Notes: generated by a model not told the origin, from the letters alone. Shown: positions 8,186 through 17,476, counted from the stretch's first letter. The stretch is 64,000 nt of DNA from Phragmitibacter flavus (GCF_005780165.1 NZ_VAUV01000009.1:1-64000); one strand, 5' to 3'. Numbers and translations are program-made.

Positions 8186-8213
8186 TTGAAACGTCCTTTT
8201 TTTCGGTGATAAT
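8186..8213 (+). promoter_or_regulatory. Sigma70-like promoter before the 8253 gene
   Basis: TTGAAA (8186-8191) and GATAAT (8208-8213) are separated by 16 bases, ending about 40 bases before the ATG at 8253. This suggests that the proline-rich protein and mglA have their own promoter, separate from the 6474-8023 pair. Promoter calls by eye are uncertain. Confidence 0.4.
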
Positions 8214-8252
8214 CTGCAATCGAGGCAAAGTGCTTAGTCCCCCCAACTCTCT

Positions 8253-10295
8253 ATGGCCTTTTCCATCCGTTCACTCTTCAGCCCGGATAACGACGGGCAA
8301 CCCATTGATCGTCCTCTTTCCGAGGGGATGCCAATCTCCGTTCCATCACCCACTTCAAGTTCAGCTTCCAAGTCCCAAAATATGTCTGAAGCTGAATCTA
8401 CCAATTTGCTGTTCAAGGTCATTCGAGGCAAAGAGTCCAGCTCAGGACCAATCCACTCACCTTTCTCTCCTGTTTCGGGGGCACCCGAATCGGCCCCTTT
8501 GACCATTGGCGACGTTCTCTCAGCACTGCCCGCCGAATCGCTCTCCCAGGCCCGCATCGATCCCTCCACACCGCTCCCAGTGCAGAAGGAGTCCATTGAA
8601 CGCGCGCTGCGCAGCGGTCAGGCGTCCCTGCCACTTCACGAAGTCTTCCGCGCCTGCCCTTCCCTGTTTGCCCAGCAGATCGCCCAAGACGACCCTCGAC
8701 GCGTTTCGCTGCCCGCAGCCAAGATCGTCAAACTCCTCGCTTCGTTCGGATCTCCATCTCCGGCCAACCATCCGGGTCCCGAAGGCAATCCCGCCGCCGC
8801 CTCTTCAGTGTTTTCCGTCGCAACTCCCGCTGAATCGCCCCCAACCCCGACCCCTGCCAACGTCAAGATCTCTGCCGCCAAAGATCCGGTGTCCGGCCTC
8901 TTCTCACAGGACGCCAACTGGCCCCCCCCTCCACCCAAGGCATCCGGCCAGCTGCCCGATGGTTCAAACGGCTACACTGATTCCGTCAAATCAAGCCCCT
9001 TCTCATTTGCCCAGAAAGCAGATCAGGTGCCGAATCCGGCCCCCGCAAATTCACCGCCAACCACTCCCCCCTCATTGACCAATCCTTTCGAACGCATCAC
9101 GGCATTGGCCAAAGTTCCAGACCCGACACCAGGCAGCCAGGCGCCTGCCGTTCCCGCCCCGCCAGCGCCGCCCGTCGTTACCGCCCCCTCAACATCTTCC
9201 AACGAGAAATTACGTCTTCCACTGCCGGTGGCCCTTCAATTCTGCACGGAAGAAGATCTGGGCATCGATCCCTCCCTGCTTCCCGAATCCGTCGAAGTCA
9301 GCCTGCCTGAAGAGGTCTTCCATCGTCAACTCGCCCACGGCGAAAAACCCTGCGTGCGCCTCGCCGAAATCCGGCTCGGTCTCATTCCGGAACACAAGGT
9401 TCTCCTCGCCGCAGCGCGCCCAGAGCTAAAAATCCGCCTGCCCGTTGACCTGTTCGAGTCCAACTCCGGCATTCCCCACCCAGCGCCGACTTCAGCCTCC
9501 CCTCCGAAACAGGCTCCGGCTCCGGCTCCGGCTCCGCCAGCCATCCGAAGCTCGTTCCTCATGGACGGATCAGGCGACGAGTCCGATCCATTCGCCGAAA
9601 TGCCCATGTTGCCCGACTGGACCAATGCCGATCCCGATGGCGTGGCCCGATTGGACAACAATCCCTTCGACTTTCCCCCCCTCCCCGACCTTGCCGAGCC
9701 AGTCTCGACAGCCAAACCCGTCCCCAAAGCAGAGCCTGCATCAAACTTTCCGCTGGCACCAACCGCACCACCGGTGGCGACACCCCGATTCAACAGCTTC
9801 ACCTCACAAGAAAAGGAACACACGTCATCTTCCGTTCCTGCTGCCAAACCCCAGCGTTCAAGAGTGACCTCCACCCGCCCCGGCAGCAAACACCGCCGCC
9901 TCTTGTTGCGTGTGCTGCTCGGCACCCACGAGGACCTCGACGCCGAAGGTGCCATCCAAAAAATCTGCAAACTCCCTGGCGTCTGTGCCGTGGCCTGCAT
10001 TCGTGACAATGCCTTGTTCTCCTATGCAAGCGATGGATCCAGCGAAGCGCTCTCCTTCATCCAGCAAGCCCTTCCTCTCCGGCAGCACCTGTTGCCGCTG
10101 AGCCAGGTCTCCGGACTTGAGAACACCGAAATCATCACCCTGCGCAGCGAACAACGCCTTGTCTCCTTTGCCCTCAACACCAGCCTCACCCTCGGCATCC
10201 TGCACACTCCAAGCCCGCACGAGACCGAACTGCTGGAACGCGTCACCCTTTTGACCACGGAACTCGCCGCCATGCTTGCATCCGACGACGCTTAG
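8253..10295 (+). CDS. Proline-rich protein with roadblock-like C-terminus, MglA partner candidate
   Basis: A 680-aa protein built of long Pro/Ala/Ser-rich disordered linkers with three folded pieces. Two are copies of one module: about residues 85-170 (ending LHEVFRACPSLFAQ and VSLPAAKIVKLL) and 320-405 (LAEIRLGLIPEHKV and IRLPVDLFES). The third, about residues 545-680, has the size and alternating strand-helix pattern of a Roadblock/LC7 domain (LPGVCAVACIRDNALFSY, then a long C-terminal helix). Roadblock proteins of the MglB type are the GTPase-activating partners of MglA, and the next gene, 55 bases downstream, encodes an MglA-type GTPase, which is the main support for this reading. No signal peptide or membrane helix is visible. 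The roadblock call is a fold-level inference. Confidence 0.6.
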   Translation: MAFSIRSLFSPDNDGQPIDRPLSEGMPISVPSPTSSSASKSQNMSEAESTNLLFKVIRGKESSSGPIHSPFSPVSGAPESAPLTIGDVLSALPAESLSQARIDPSTPLPVQKESIERALRSGQASLPLHEVFRACPSLFAQQIAQDDPRRVSLPAAKIVKLLASFGSPSPANHPGPEGNPAAASSVFSVATPAESPPTPTPANVKISAAKDPVSGLFSQDANWPPPPPKASGQLPDGSNGYTDSVKSSPFSFAQKADQVPNPAPANSPPTTPPSLTNPFERITALAKVPDPTPGSQAPAVPAPPAPPVVTAPSTSSNEKLRLPLPVALQFCTEEDLGIDPSLLPESVEVSLPEEVFHRQLAHGEKPCVRLAEIRLGLIPEHKVLLAAARPELKIRLPVDLFESNSGIPHPAPTSASPPKQAPAPAPAPPAIRSSFLMDGSGDESDPFAEMPMLPDWTNADPDGVARLDNNPFDFPPLPDLAEPVSTAKPVPKAEPASNFPLAPTAPPVATPRFNSFTSQEKEHTSSSVPAAKPQRSRVTSTRPGSKHRRLLLRVLLGTHEDLDAEGAIQKICKLPGVCAVACIRDNALFSYASDGSSEALSFIQQALPLRQHLLPLSQVSGLENTEIITLRSEQRLVSFALNTSLTLGILHTPSPHETELLERVTLLTTELAAMLASDDA

Positions 10296-10350
10296 AGGTA
10301 AATCCTCTGCACCAAACAACGGCTGGAGAAATTCAACGCATCGATAACGT

Positions 10351-10986
10351 ATGGCGGTCATTCACGAAGAACAGCGCACCGTCAGTTTCAAGATCGTCTA
10401 CGGCGGTCCCCCGCTTGGCGGCAAGACCACCAACGTCCAGCACATCCACTCCTGCCTGGACCCCGACACCCGCAGCGACCTCGTCAGCCTCGCTTCGGCA
10501 GCCGACCGAACCCTGTTCTTCGACTTCCTCGCCATCGACGCGCCCATGCCCAACGGCTACCAGGCAAAGTTTCATCTCTACACCGTTCCCGGCCAGGTCC
10601 TCTACAACGCCACCTACCAGCTCGTCCTTCGTCAGGCCGATGGCATCGTGTTTGTCGCCGACTCACAGATGGATCGCATGGTCGACAACATCCAGGCATG
10701 GGAGATCCTGCAAACCAACCTCAAACGCAACGGCCAGTCCCTCGACCGCATCCCCCTGGTCCTCCAATACAACAAGCGCGATCTCCCCAACGTCGCCCCA
10801 ATCGAATACATGGAATACCTGCTCAACTCCGGCGAGCGTCGATTCTACAGCTACGAAGGCGCCGCCGCGCACGGTCACAACGTCCTCTCAACCCTCAACA
10901 CCATCTCGCATTCTGTGCTCACCCGCTTCAATGCCATGATGGAGGCCGAGAGACAAAACGCCACCGTGGAAGCTGTCAGCGCGTGA
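10351..10986 (+). CDS. mglA: MglA-family small GTPase
   Basis: A 211-aa Ras-like GTPase of the bacterial MglA group, which set cell polarity and drive motility or pilus positioning in Myxococcus and have homologs across many phyla. The P-loop GPPLGGKT is at residues 19-26, the G3 region carries the MglA-typical TVPGQ (78-82) in place of Ras DxxG, and G4 is NKRD (141-144). It follows the roadblock-like protein by 55 bases and overlaps the GTG start of the thioesterase gene, suggesting one transcription unit. In Verrucomicrobia the cellular role is not established; polarity of pili or of prostheca-like structures is a reasonable but unproven idea. Confidence 0.9.
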   Translation: MAVIHEEQRTVSFKIVYGGPPLGGKTTNVQHIHSCLDPDTRSDLVSLASAADRTLFFDFLAIDAPMPNGYQAKFHLYTVPGQVLYNATYQLVLRQADGIVFVADSQMDRMVDNIQAWEILQTNLKRNGQSLDRIPLVLQYNKRDLPNVAPIEYMEYLLNSGERRFYSYEGAAAHGHNVLSTLNTISHSVLTRFNAMMEAERQNATVEAVSA

Positions 10987-11426
10987 TACGCATGGATGCC
11001 AGCGCCGCCGAAGCCTATTTTCATCAGCAAATGCCCCTCACCAAGGCCATGGGGCTGCGTGTGGAATCCTGTGATGCCGATCACATTGAACTCAGCGCCC
11101 CGCTTGAGCTGAATCACAACCACCTGGGCACCGCCTTCGGTGGCAGCCTCGCCGCTCTCGCAACTTCTGCCGGATACGGCATGCTGTGGACCATCCTGCA
11201 AGATCCGAGCTTCCATCTCGTCATTCGCAACAGCAGCCTCACCTACCATCGCCCGGTGCGCGGTCCAATCCGCGCCATCTGCCGCCGACCCGACGAAGCC
11301 CCCCTCGCCGAATTCCAGTCCACCCTTGCCGCCAAAGGCAGGGCCCGCATCGATTGCGAAGTCCACATCGAAGAAAACGGCGAACGCGCCCTTACCTTCA
11401 TCGGCACCTTTGTTGCCATTCGCTAG
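10983..11426 (+). CDS. Hotdog-fold thioesterase (YiiD C-terminal type)
   Basis: A 147-aa protein with the hotdog thioesterase pattern: an N-terminal strand, the long central helix region LGTAFGGSLAALATSAGY where the acyl-CoA or acyl-ACP substrate binds in relatives, and strands ending ALTFIGTFVA. It resembles the C-terminal domain of YiiD-type proteins. Two starts are possible: GTG at 10983, which overlaps the mglA stop (GTGA), or ATG at 10992. I use 10983 because of the coupling arrangement, and because GGAAG lies 10 bases upstream; only three residues differ. Substrate is unknown. Confidence 0.75.
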   Translation: MIRMDASAAEAYFHQQMPLTKAMGLRVESCDADHIELSAPLELNHNHLGTAFGGSLAALATSAGYGMLWTILQDPSFHLVIRNSSLTYHRPVRGPIRAICRRPDEAPLAEFQSTLAAKGRARIDCEVHIEENGERALTFIGTFVAIR

Positions 11427-11514
11427 TCACTGCAGCCTGCCTCTCACAGGGCAGTCCGTTGCATGGATCACCATCCCCGTGGAAGAATCCCGCCATTCCG
11501 AGCGTATTTCCCTT

Positions 11515-13755
11515 GTGCCCATCCGCCCTGCCCCGATCTGCCAACCTCTCATTGCCCTCAGCACCCTGCTGGGCACGATGATGGCAGCCCTCAGCGCCCC
11601 GGTCGTTTCTTTCGACAACCAGGTCCAGGCCGTCATTGCCAAAGCCGGCTGCAACCTCGGCACCTGTCACGGCAACGCGACTGGGAAGGGCGGCTTCAAA
11701 ATGTCGCTGCGCGGGGACGACCTCGACTACGACTTCGCCGCCCTCGTGCAGGACGCCAGCGGCCGACGCGTCAACCTCATGCAGCCCGAAAACAGCCTGC
11801 TGCTGCTCAAAGCCACCCAGGGCATTGCCCACGAAGGCGGCAAACGTTTCGATACGAACTCCTGGGAATACCGCACCCTGCACGACTGGATCGCCCAAGG
11901 TGCCACCCGCCACCAGAAAGACACCCCCACTCTCACCAGCCTCGACGTCTCCCCCATCCAGCAAATCCTCATCGCCTCAGCGAAATCGGTCCAGCTCAGC
12001 GTCATCGCCAAATTCTCCGATGGCACCCAACAAGACGTCGCCTCCCAGGCCGTCTACGAACCCGCCCAAATCGGACTCGTCAAGATCTCCCCGAGCGGTC
12101 ATGTCACCTCCCTCCAGCCCGGCGAAGCCACCATCATCGTCCGCTTCCTCAAACAACAGCAGGCCGTCACCCTCACCTTCGTTCCCGAAAACCCCACCTT
12201 CGCGTGGCAACCCACCCAGCAAAAGAATTTCATCGACCGCCACATCTTCGCCAAACTCAAATCCCTGCGCATGAACCCGTCGCCGCTTGCCGACGACCAA
12301 ACCTACCAACGCCGCGCCCATCTCGACCTCCTCGGCATCCCCCCCACCGCCGCCGAAGCCCGCAGTTTTGCTTCCGATAAATCCCCCGACAAACGCGAAC
12401 GACTCATCGAGAAACTCCTTGCCCGATCCGAGTTCACCGACTTCTGGACCCTCAAATGGGCTGATGCCTTGCGCGTCGAATCCCGCACCATGGACAAAAC
12501 CGGCATGACCAAATTCCATGCCTGGATTCGCGACGCCATCGCCACCAACCGCCCGGTCAACCAGTTCGCCCGCGACATCCTCGCCGCCCAAGGCAGCACC
12601 TACAACGTCCCCCAAGCCAACTTCTACCGCGCCATGCGCGACCCCAATGCCCGCGCCGAAGGCATCGCGCGCATCTTCCTCGGCACCCGCCTCCAGTGCG
12701 CCCAATGCCACAACCATCCCTTCGACCGCTGGACCCAGGACGATTACTTCAACTGGTCCGCCGTCTTCTCCCGCATCGATTACCAGCTCCTCGACCAAAA
12801 AAGCGTCGACAAAAACGACAAACACTTCTTCAACGGCGACCAGATCGTCCAGATCAATCTCAAGGCCAAACTCGAGAACCCTCGCACCGGCAACCCCGCC
12901 CAGGCCAAACTCCTCGGTGCTGCACTTCTCGATCCTAAATCCCTCGAAGAGAAACGGGACCTGCAAACCGCGGCCGACTGGGTCACCAGCCCAGCCAACC
13001 CCCTCTTCGCCCAGGCCCAGGTCAACCGCATTTGGTTCCACCTCATGGGCCGCGGACTCGTCGATCCCGTCGATGATTTCCGCGCCACCAACCCCGCCTC
13101 CCATCCCGCCCTGCTCCGCGAACTCGCCGACACCTTCGTCAAAAGCGGCTACGACATGCGCCACATGATCCGCCTCATCATGACCTCGCGCAGCTACCAG
13201 CTCAGCAGCGAACCCAACGACTCCAACGTCACCGATCAGGTCAACTACTCCCACGCCATCATCCGTCGGCTCAGCGCCGAACAACTTCTCGACACCCTCA
13301 ATCAATTCGCCGGTGTCCCCGCCAAGTTCGACGACTTCCCCCAATACACCCGCGCCAGCCAGCTTCCCGGCCCCATTCACAACCGCAGACGCGGATCACG
13401 CAACGACAGCATGAGTTTCCTCCAGCAGTTCGGCCAGCCTCCCCGCATGCTCGCCTGCGAATGCGAACGCACCGACGACACCACCATGGGCCAGGCCTTC
13501 TCCCTCATCGGCAGCCCTCAAATCACCACCCTCATCAGCCGCAAAGACAACACCCTACGCCACCTGCTAAATCAAAAACTCCCCAGCGCCCAGATCATTG
13601 ACACCCTCTTTTGGAGCGCCTTAACCCGCCCGCCCTCCAAAACCGAAAAAGACAAACTCTCTCAATATCTCGACACCGCGCCCGACCAACGGATCGCTCT
13701 CGAAGACATTGCCTGGAGCCTCATCAACGCCAAAGAGTTCGTCCTGCGGCACTAG
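11515..13755 (+). CDS. Exported DUF1549/DUF1553 protein with Ig-like domain
   Basis: A planctomycete/verrucomicrobial-type exported protein (746 aa from this start). Order: signal sequence (PLIALSTLLGTMMAALSAP), a cytochrome-like segment with GTCHGN, a Big2-type Ig-like domain (about residues 145-225: VQLSVIAKFSDGTQQDVAS...), DUF1549 (IDRHIFAKLKSL... to a second CAQCHNHPFDRW motif with CxxCH), and DUF1553 near the C-terminus (ADTFVKSGYDMRHMIRLIMTSRSYQLS). CxxCH motifs suggest covalent haem, so an extracytoplasmic redox role is plausible; the family's activity is not established. The frame is open upstream, overlapping the thioesterase gene; the GTG at 11515 gives a signal peptide directly, while GTG at 11479 would add 12 residues. 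The usual partner DUF1501 gene is not adjacent here. Confidence 0.85.
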   Translation: MPIRPAPICQPLIALSTLLGTMMAALSAPVVSFDNQVQAVIAKAGCNLGTCHGNATGKGGFKMSLRGDDLDYDFAALVQDASGRRVNLMQPENSLLLLKATQGIAHEGGKRFDTNSWEYRTLHDWIAQGATRHQKDTPTLTSLDVSPIQQILIASAKSVQLSVIAKFSDGTQQDVASQAVYEPAQIGLVKISPSGHVTSLQPGEATIIVRFLKQQQAVTLTFVPENPTFAWQPTQQKNFIDRHIFAKLKSLRMNPSPLADDQTYQRRAHLDLLGIPPTAAEARSFASDKSPDKRERLIEKLLARSEFTDFWTLKWADALRVESRTMDKTGMTKFHAWIRDAIATNRPVNQFARDILAAQGSTYNVPQANFYRAMRDPNARAEGIARIFLGTRLQCAQCHNHPFDRWTQDDYFNWSAVFSRIDYQLLDQKSVDKNDKHFFNGDQIVQINLKAKLENPRTGNPAQAKLLGAALLDPKSLEEKRDLQTAADWVTSPANPLFAQAQVNRIWFHLMGRGLVDPVDDFRATNPASHPALLRELADTFVKSGYDMRHMIRLIMTSRSYQLSSEPNDSNVTDQVNYSHAIIRRLSAEQLLDTLNQFAGVPAKFDDFPQYTRASQLPGPIHNRRRGSRNDSMSFLQQFGQPPRMLACECERTDDTTMGQAFSLIGSPQITTLISRKDNTLRHLLNQKLPSAQIIDTLFWSALTRPPSKTEKDKLSQYLDTAPDQRIALEDIAWSLINAKEFVLRH

Positions 13756-13780
13756 TCAGACGCTTCTCCCGTCTCCTGGG

Positions 13781-13830
13781 GAGCACACGCATCTTGCGTG
13801 TCGTTTTTGGCGTCCCGCCGAAAACACGGA
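13781..13830. repeat. REP-like double hairpin
   Basis: Two hairpins in tandem in the 162-base gap between genes. First: ACACGCA (13785-13791), TCT, TGCGTGT (13795-13801), perfect. Second: TTTTTGGCG, TCC, CGCCGAAAA directly after, with one mismatch. The pattern 'acacgcatcttgcgtgt' followed by 'ggcgtcccgccg' is one I associate with interspersed intergenic repeats of Verrucomicrobia, from memory only. It does not look like a terminator because there is no T run after either stem. Confidence 0.6.
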
Positions 13831-13917
13831 CGCGAAGCGCCCAGAAGTTTTGTCTTGCCGACTTCCCACCGACCCGCGCAGAATGCCCATCCACCCTAAC
13901 TCAGGAGCACCAAAAAT

Positions 13918-15933
13918 ATGCCGCGCCCACTCCTTTTCCTCGCCGCCCTCCTCCTCAGCGCCGCTGCGAATCTCCCCGCCCAAGACCCTTCCAAATCCAG
14001 CTTCACCACCAAATCCTACCCATTCAAATCCGATGAATTGACCAACGGCTTCATCCTTCCTAACAAAGGCCAGCTCCGCGCCCCAGGTCTTCCCGACACC
14101 CCCAACGCCAAACCAGCCGACATCACCAAATTTCTCGGCCTCAGTCATGCCGTCCTCGCCGAATACCTGCTCCCCCAAGGTGTCCACCTTCCCGAAGGCT
14201 CCCTCATCGCCTACAATCCCGCCAACTCCACCCTCACCGCCCGCACCACGGCCGAAGTCCATGCTCAGCTCTCGACGCTTTCCGAGCAAAGCCTCACGAC
14301 AGTTCCAAACATCCTTCGATTCCGACTCCACCTCCTCGAAGCCGACGAAACCTCCGTCCGCACCCTTCTCAGCAAAACCCGACTTCCTCACGACCACACC
14401 CAGGCCTATCAGGAATTTCTCGCGACCCCCAACACCAAAGAAATCGACCTCCTCACCATCGACTCCCGCAGCGGCCAGCGCAGCATCTCCAATCAAATCA
14501 CTGATTTCATCTACAACGCCGAGTTCACCGCCACCCAATCCGGCCTGCCACTCACCACAGGAAACCATGTCGAGCAAGTCGGCACCACTCTCGAAATCGA
14601 TCCCGTCCTCGGCCCCGATGGCCGCACCCTCGACATCAACTACCAACTCAACCACCATTACGCCCCTCCGCAACAACGCTGGGAACCCATCGCCATCAAT
14701 GGCGAAAAGCGGCAGGAAGTTCGCCTCACCAACTTCTTCAAAGCCAACAACAGCACCTCCATCATGATGTTCAGCGGCACCACCCGCCTGCTCAGCGCGT
14801 GGAAACCTCAAGACATCAATTTTCTCGAGGGCCGCCTGCAAACCGCGTTCCTCCGCGCCGACGTCGTTAAAATTCTCCCCGACACCGATCCCCAAATCGA
14901 AACCTGGTTCGGCAAAGAAGGCAAAGACCTCAAACCCAAAGCGCTCCCCAAACCAGGCGAAGACCCCCTCCTTCCTCCCGGCATGATGATGCGCACCTTC
15001 CGTGTGCCACCCGATTTTTTCAGCGTCCTGAGAGGCCAAAACAGCAACGACCACGCCCCAGCCGATCCCTTCGCCCCAGCCGCAGCATCCAGTGAACCCC
15101 AAATGACCATTCGCGCCACCGCCCTTGAAATCCTGCGTGCCCAAGGGTTCGAATTCCCCAAAGGCTCTTCTGCCAATTTCAATCCCGCCACCGGCGAACT
15201 CATCGTGCGCAACACCCAGGAAAACCTCGAAGAGCTTGAGGCCCACATCGGCAGCATCAGAATTCGTCGTCCCCAGCAACTCGTCTTCACCCTTCACCTC
15301 ATCTCCGGCGACGCGACCTATCTCCGGGACATCACCACATCCGGCATTGCGTTGGCCAATCATCAAAAAATCTTTGAAACCATCCAAGCCGCCGCCAACA
15401 CCAACCCCGCCCCTCATCAGTTAAAATGGCTTCATAGCACCCGGCTTCAATGCCGCTCCGGACAACGGGCCGTGTTAAAAACGGGTCCCATCCACCAATT
15501 CGTCGACCAGGTCAGCGAAACCAAACCAGCCCCAACCGCCAACTCCAAAGAAGGCGATAAAGCTGTCCCTCCCGCCCAAGCTGCCGTAGCTGATGCTCTC
15601 CGCGATTTCTACGCCGTCACGGATCAACGCGAAGCCGGACTTGAATTTGAAATTGATCCGGTTCTTGGCCCCGACGGCGAAACCATCGACATCAACCTCA
15701 GCCTCGAAAACCATTTCCGTGCTCCCACGCTGCTGCTGTCTGAAGCCGATGCCCTTCACCTTGACGCACCACAAACTCATTTCCACACCTATCAAAACAA
15801 CACGTCAGTGACCCTGATCAAAGGTTCCACCCGGCTCCTCGGGCTGTGGCTGCCCAAGGGCGCAAACTCAGCCGAGGATCCCGCCCAAGCCCACGCCGCC
15901 TTCCTGCAAGTCGACCTCATGACCCTGGAATAA
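13918..15933 (+). CDS. Exported protein with duplicated secretin-like module
   Basis: A 671-aa protein with a clear signal peptide (MPRPLLFLAALLLSAAANLPAQ). It consists of two homologous halves. Each begins with a short secretin/TonB N-terminal-type domain (LLPQGVHLPEGSLIAYNPANSTL near residue 80; ILRAQGFEFPKGSSANFNPATGEL near 405), continues with a strand LRFRLHLLEAD / LVFTLHLISGD, and ends with the matching phrase EIDPVLGPDGRTLDINYQLNHH / EIDPVLGPDGETIDINLSLENH and a beta-strand pair TRLLSAWKP / TRLLGLWLP. This last part resembles the secretin core (dP.i..dg.i.l.i). It lacks the length of a complete pore. Probably a periplasmic or outer-membrane protein; no partner gene is adjacent. Function not assigned. 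Confidence 0.8.
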   Translation: MPRPLLFLAALLLSAAANLPAQDPSKSSFTTKSYPFKSDELTNGFILPNKGQLRAPGLPDTPNAKPADITKFLGLSHAVLAEYLLPQGVHLPEGSLIAYNPANSTLTARTTAEVHAQLSTLSEQSLTTVPNILRFRLHLLEADETSVRTLLSKTRLPHDHTQAYQEFLATPNTKEIDLLTIDSRSGQRSISNQITDFIYNAEFTATQSGLPLTTGNHVEQVGTTLEIDPVLGPDGRTLDINYQLNHHYAPPQQRWEPIAINGEKRQEVRLTNFFKANNSTSIMMFSGTTRLLSAWKPQDINFLEGRLQTAFLRADVVKILPDTDPQIETWFGKEGKDLKPKALPKPGEDPLLPPGMMMRTFRVPPDFFSVLRGQNSNDHAPADPFAPAAASSEPQMTIRATALEILRAQGFEFPKGSSANFNPATGELIVRNTQENLEELEAHIGSIRIRRPQQLVFTLHLISGDATYLRDITTSGIALANHQKIFETIQAAANTNPAPHQLKWLHSTRLQCRSGQRAVLKTGPIHQFVDQVSETKPAPTANSKEGDKAVPPAQAAVADALRDFYAVTDQREAGLEFEIDPVLGPDGETIDINLSLENHFRAPTLLLSEADALHLDAPQTHFHTYQNNTSVTLIKGSTRLLGLWLPKGANSAEDPAQAHAAFLQVDLMTLE

Positions 15934-15934
15934 C

Positions 15935-16035
15935 CGCCGACTGTGATCAAGGCTCGGGACGAGCCCTCTACTTTCATCCCCCAGTAGCAGCCGACATAAG
16001 GAGGCTCTCACCTCCCCGTCTCGCGCTACCGTCCA
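15935..16035. repeat. REP-like intergenic hairpins between convergent genes
   Basis: The 118-base gap between the plus gene ending at 15933 and leuC contains GGCTCG-GGA-CGAGCC (15951-15965) and GGAGG-CTCTCA-CCTCC further right (about 16000-16015). The words 'gcagccgacataaggaggctct' and 'gggacgagccctcta' look like the repeat families common in verrucomicrobial intergenic DNA (recognition from memory). No T run follows the stems, so terminator function for either gene is uncertain. Confidence 0.45.
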
Positions 16036-16051
16036 TCCCTCCGCACCCCGT

Positions 16052-17476
16052 TCACGCCACGGCTTCCGCAAAACCAAACACCTCGCGGGCATCGGCAATC
16101 TCACCGGTAATCGCCGCCGCTGCCACCATCACCGGACTCATCAAAATCGTGCGCCCCGTAATGCTGCCCTGACGGCCCTTGAAATTCCGGTTGCTGGAAC
16201 TCGCACAAAGTTGATCACCGATCAGCTTGTCCGGATTCATCGCCAGACACATCGAGCATCCTGCCGCACGCCATTCAAATCCTGCATCGGTAAACACCTT
16301 ATCAAGACCCTCATTACGCGCCAGCACATCCACCACCTGCGATCCAGGAACCGCAATCGCCTTCACATGGCTGGCCACCTTACGACCCTTCAAAAACTTC
16401 GCCACCTCACGGAAATCGGAAAGCCGTCCGTTGGTGCAACTGCCGACAAACGCCACATCAATCTTGATGCCCTTGATCGGCTCACCCGCCGGCAGCTTCA
16501 TGTATTCCAAAGCTTCAATGATGGATTCACGCACCACCGCATTCGCCGCGCCTTCTGGCGTTGGCACCGTTTCGGTCACCGCAATCGCCTGATCCGGGCT
16601 CACACCCCAGGTCACGGTTGGAGGAATGTCTTCGGCGCGGATGTTGACCACATCGTCATAGACCGCATCTTCATCTGAAGCCACCGCCAGCCAGGCCTCC
16701 ACCGCCTTGTCCCAGTTCTCGCCTTTCGGCGAATACGGACGCCCCTTCAAATACTCAACCGTCTTCTCATCCGGATTCACATAACCACAACGCGCACCAC
16801 CTTCGATGGACATGTTGCAAACCGTCATGCGTTCTTCCATCGTGAACCCGTCAAAAATGCTGCCGCCGTATTCATACGCGTAGCCCTTGCCACCACCCGC
16901 ACCCAGCAATCGGATGATGTGAAGAATCACATCTTTCGAATAAACGCCAGGGCTCAGTTCACCATCCACATTGATGCGGCGCACCTTCATCGGGCTCAAC
17001 GCCATCGACTGGGTCGCCAAGATATCGCGCACCTGAGTCGTGCCAATCCCAAAAGCGATTGCGCCAAAAGCCCCATGGGTCGCCGTGTGCGAATCGCCAC
17101 AGGCAATCGTCGTTCCCGGCTGGGTGATGCCCTGCTCAGGACCCACCACATGCACAATCCCCTGCTTGCCACTTGCCAGGTTGAAATAGGTGATCCCAAA
17201 ATCATCCGCATTGCGCTGCAACTCCGTGATCATCGCATCCGCCAAAGGATCCGCAAAAGGCTGCTCGCGCTGATCGGTCGGCACAATATGGTCAACCGTG
17301 GCAAATGTCCGCTCAGGATGAAGCACTTTCAGATCCAGGTCACGCAACATGCCAAACGCCTGGGGGCTCGTCACTTCATGAATCAAGTGCGTATCAATGA
17401 GCAGTTGTGTCTGACCGTTGGCAAGCGTGGCGACAGAGTGCGATTCCCAGACTTTAGCGAAGAGTGTTTTGCCCAT
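16052..17476 (-). CDS. leuC: 3-isopropylmalate dehydratase large subunit
   Basis: LeuC, with LeuD, isomerises 2-isopropylmalate to 3-isopropylmalate in leucine synthesis; it carries a [4Fe-4S] cluster of the aconitase type. At 474 aa it has normal length. Cluster ligands are C347 (GSCTNGR), C407 and C410 (GCSMC). Aconitase-family motifs such as [21 protein letters not shown] (near 126-146) and [12 protein letters not shown] are intact. The start [13 protein letters not shown] is typical. No leuD gene is adjacent: downstream is a convergent gene, upstream a divergent one, so the small subunit must be elsewhere. The 370-base upstream gap may hold its regulation, but I see no recognisable leader peptide or T-box. 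Confidence 0.97.
   Translation of the reverse strand: MGKTLFAKVWESHSVATLANGQTQLLIDTHLIHEVTSPQAFGMLRDLDLKVLHPERTFATVDHIVPTDQREQPFADPLADAMITELQRNADDFGITYFNLASGKQGIVHVVGPEQGITQPGTTIACGDSHTATHGAFGAIAFGIGTTQVRDILATQSMALSPMKVRRINVDGELSPGVYSKDVILHIIRLLGAGGGKGYAYEYGGSIFDGFTMEERMTVCNMSIEGGARCGYVNPDEKTVEYLKGRPYSPKGENWDKAVEAWLAVASDEDAVYDDVVNIRAEDIPPTVTWGVSPDQAIAVTETVPTPEGAANAVVRESIIEALEYMKLPAGEPIKGIKIDVAFVGSCTNGRLSDFREVAKFLKGRKVASHVKAIAVPGSQVVDVLARNEGLDKVFTDAGFEWRAAGCSMCLAMNPDKLIGDQLCASSSNRNFKGRQGSITGRTILMSPVMVAAAAITGEIADAREVFGFAEAVA

Noticed and set aside
11977-13380. Long minus-strand frame opposite the DUF1549/DUF1553 gene
   Set aside because: Antisense shadow; the plus-strand frame carries recognisable domains and this one does not.
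13756-15417. Long minus-strand frame opposite the secretin-like gene
   Set aside because: Antisense shadow with Gly/Glu/Val bias and no signal peptide or domain; the plus-strand protein has both.
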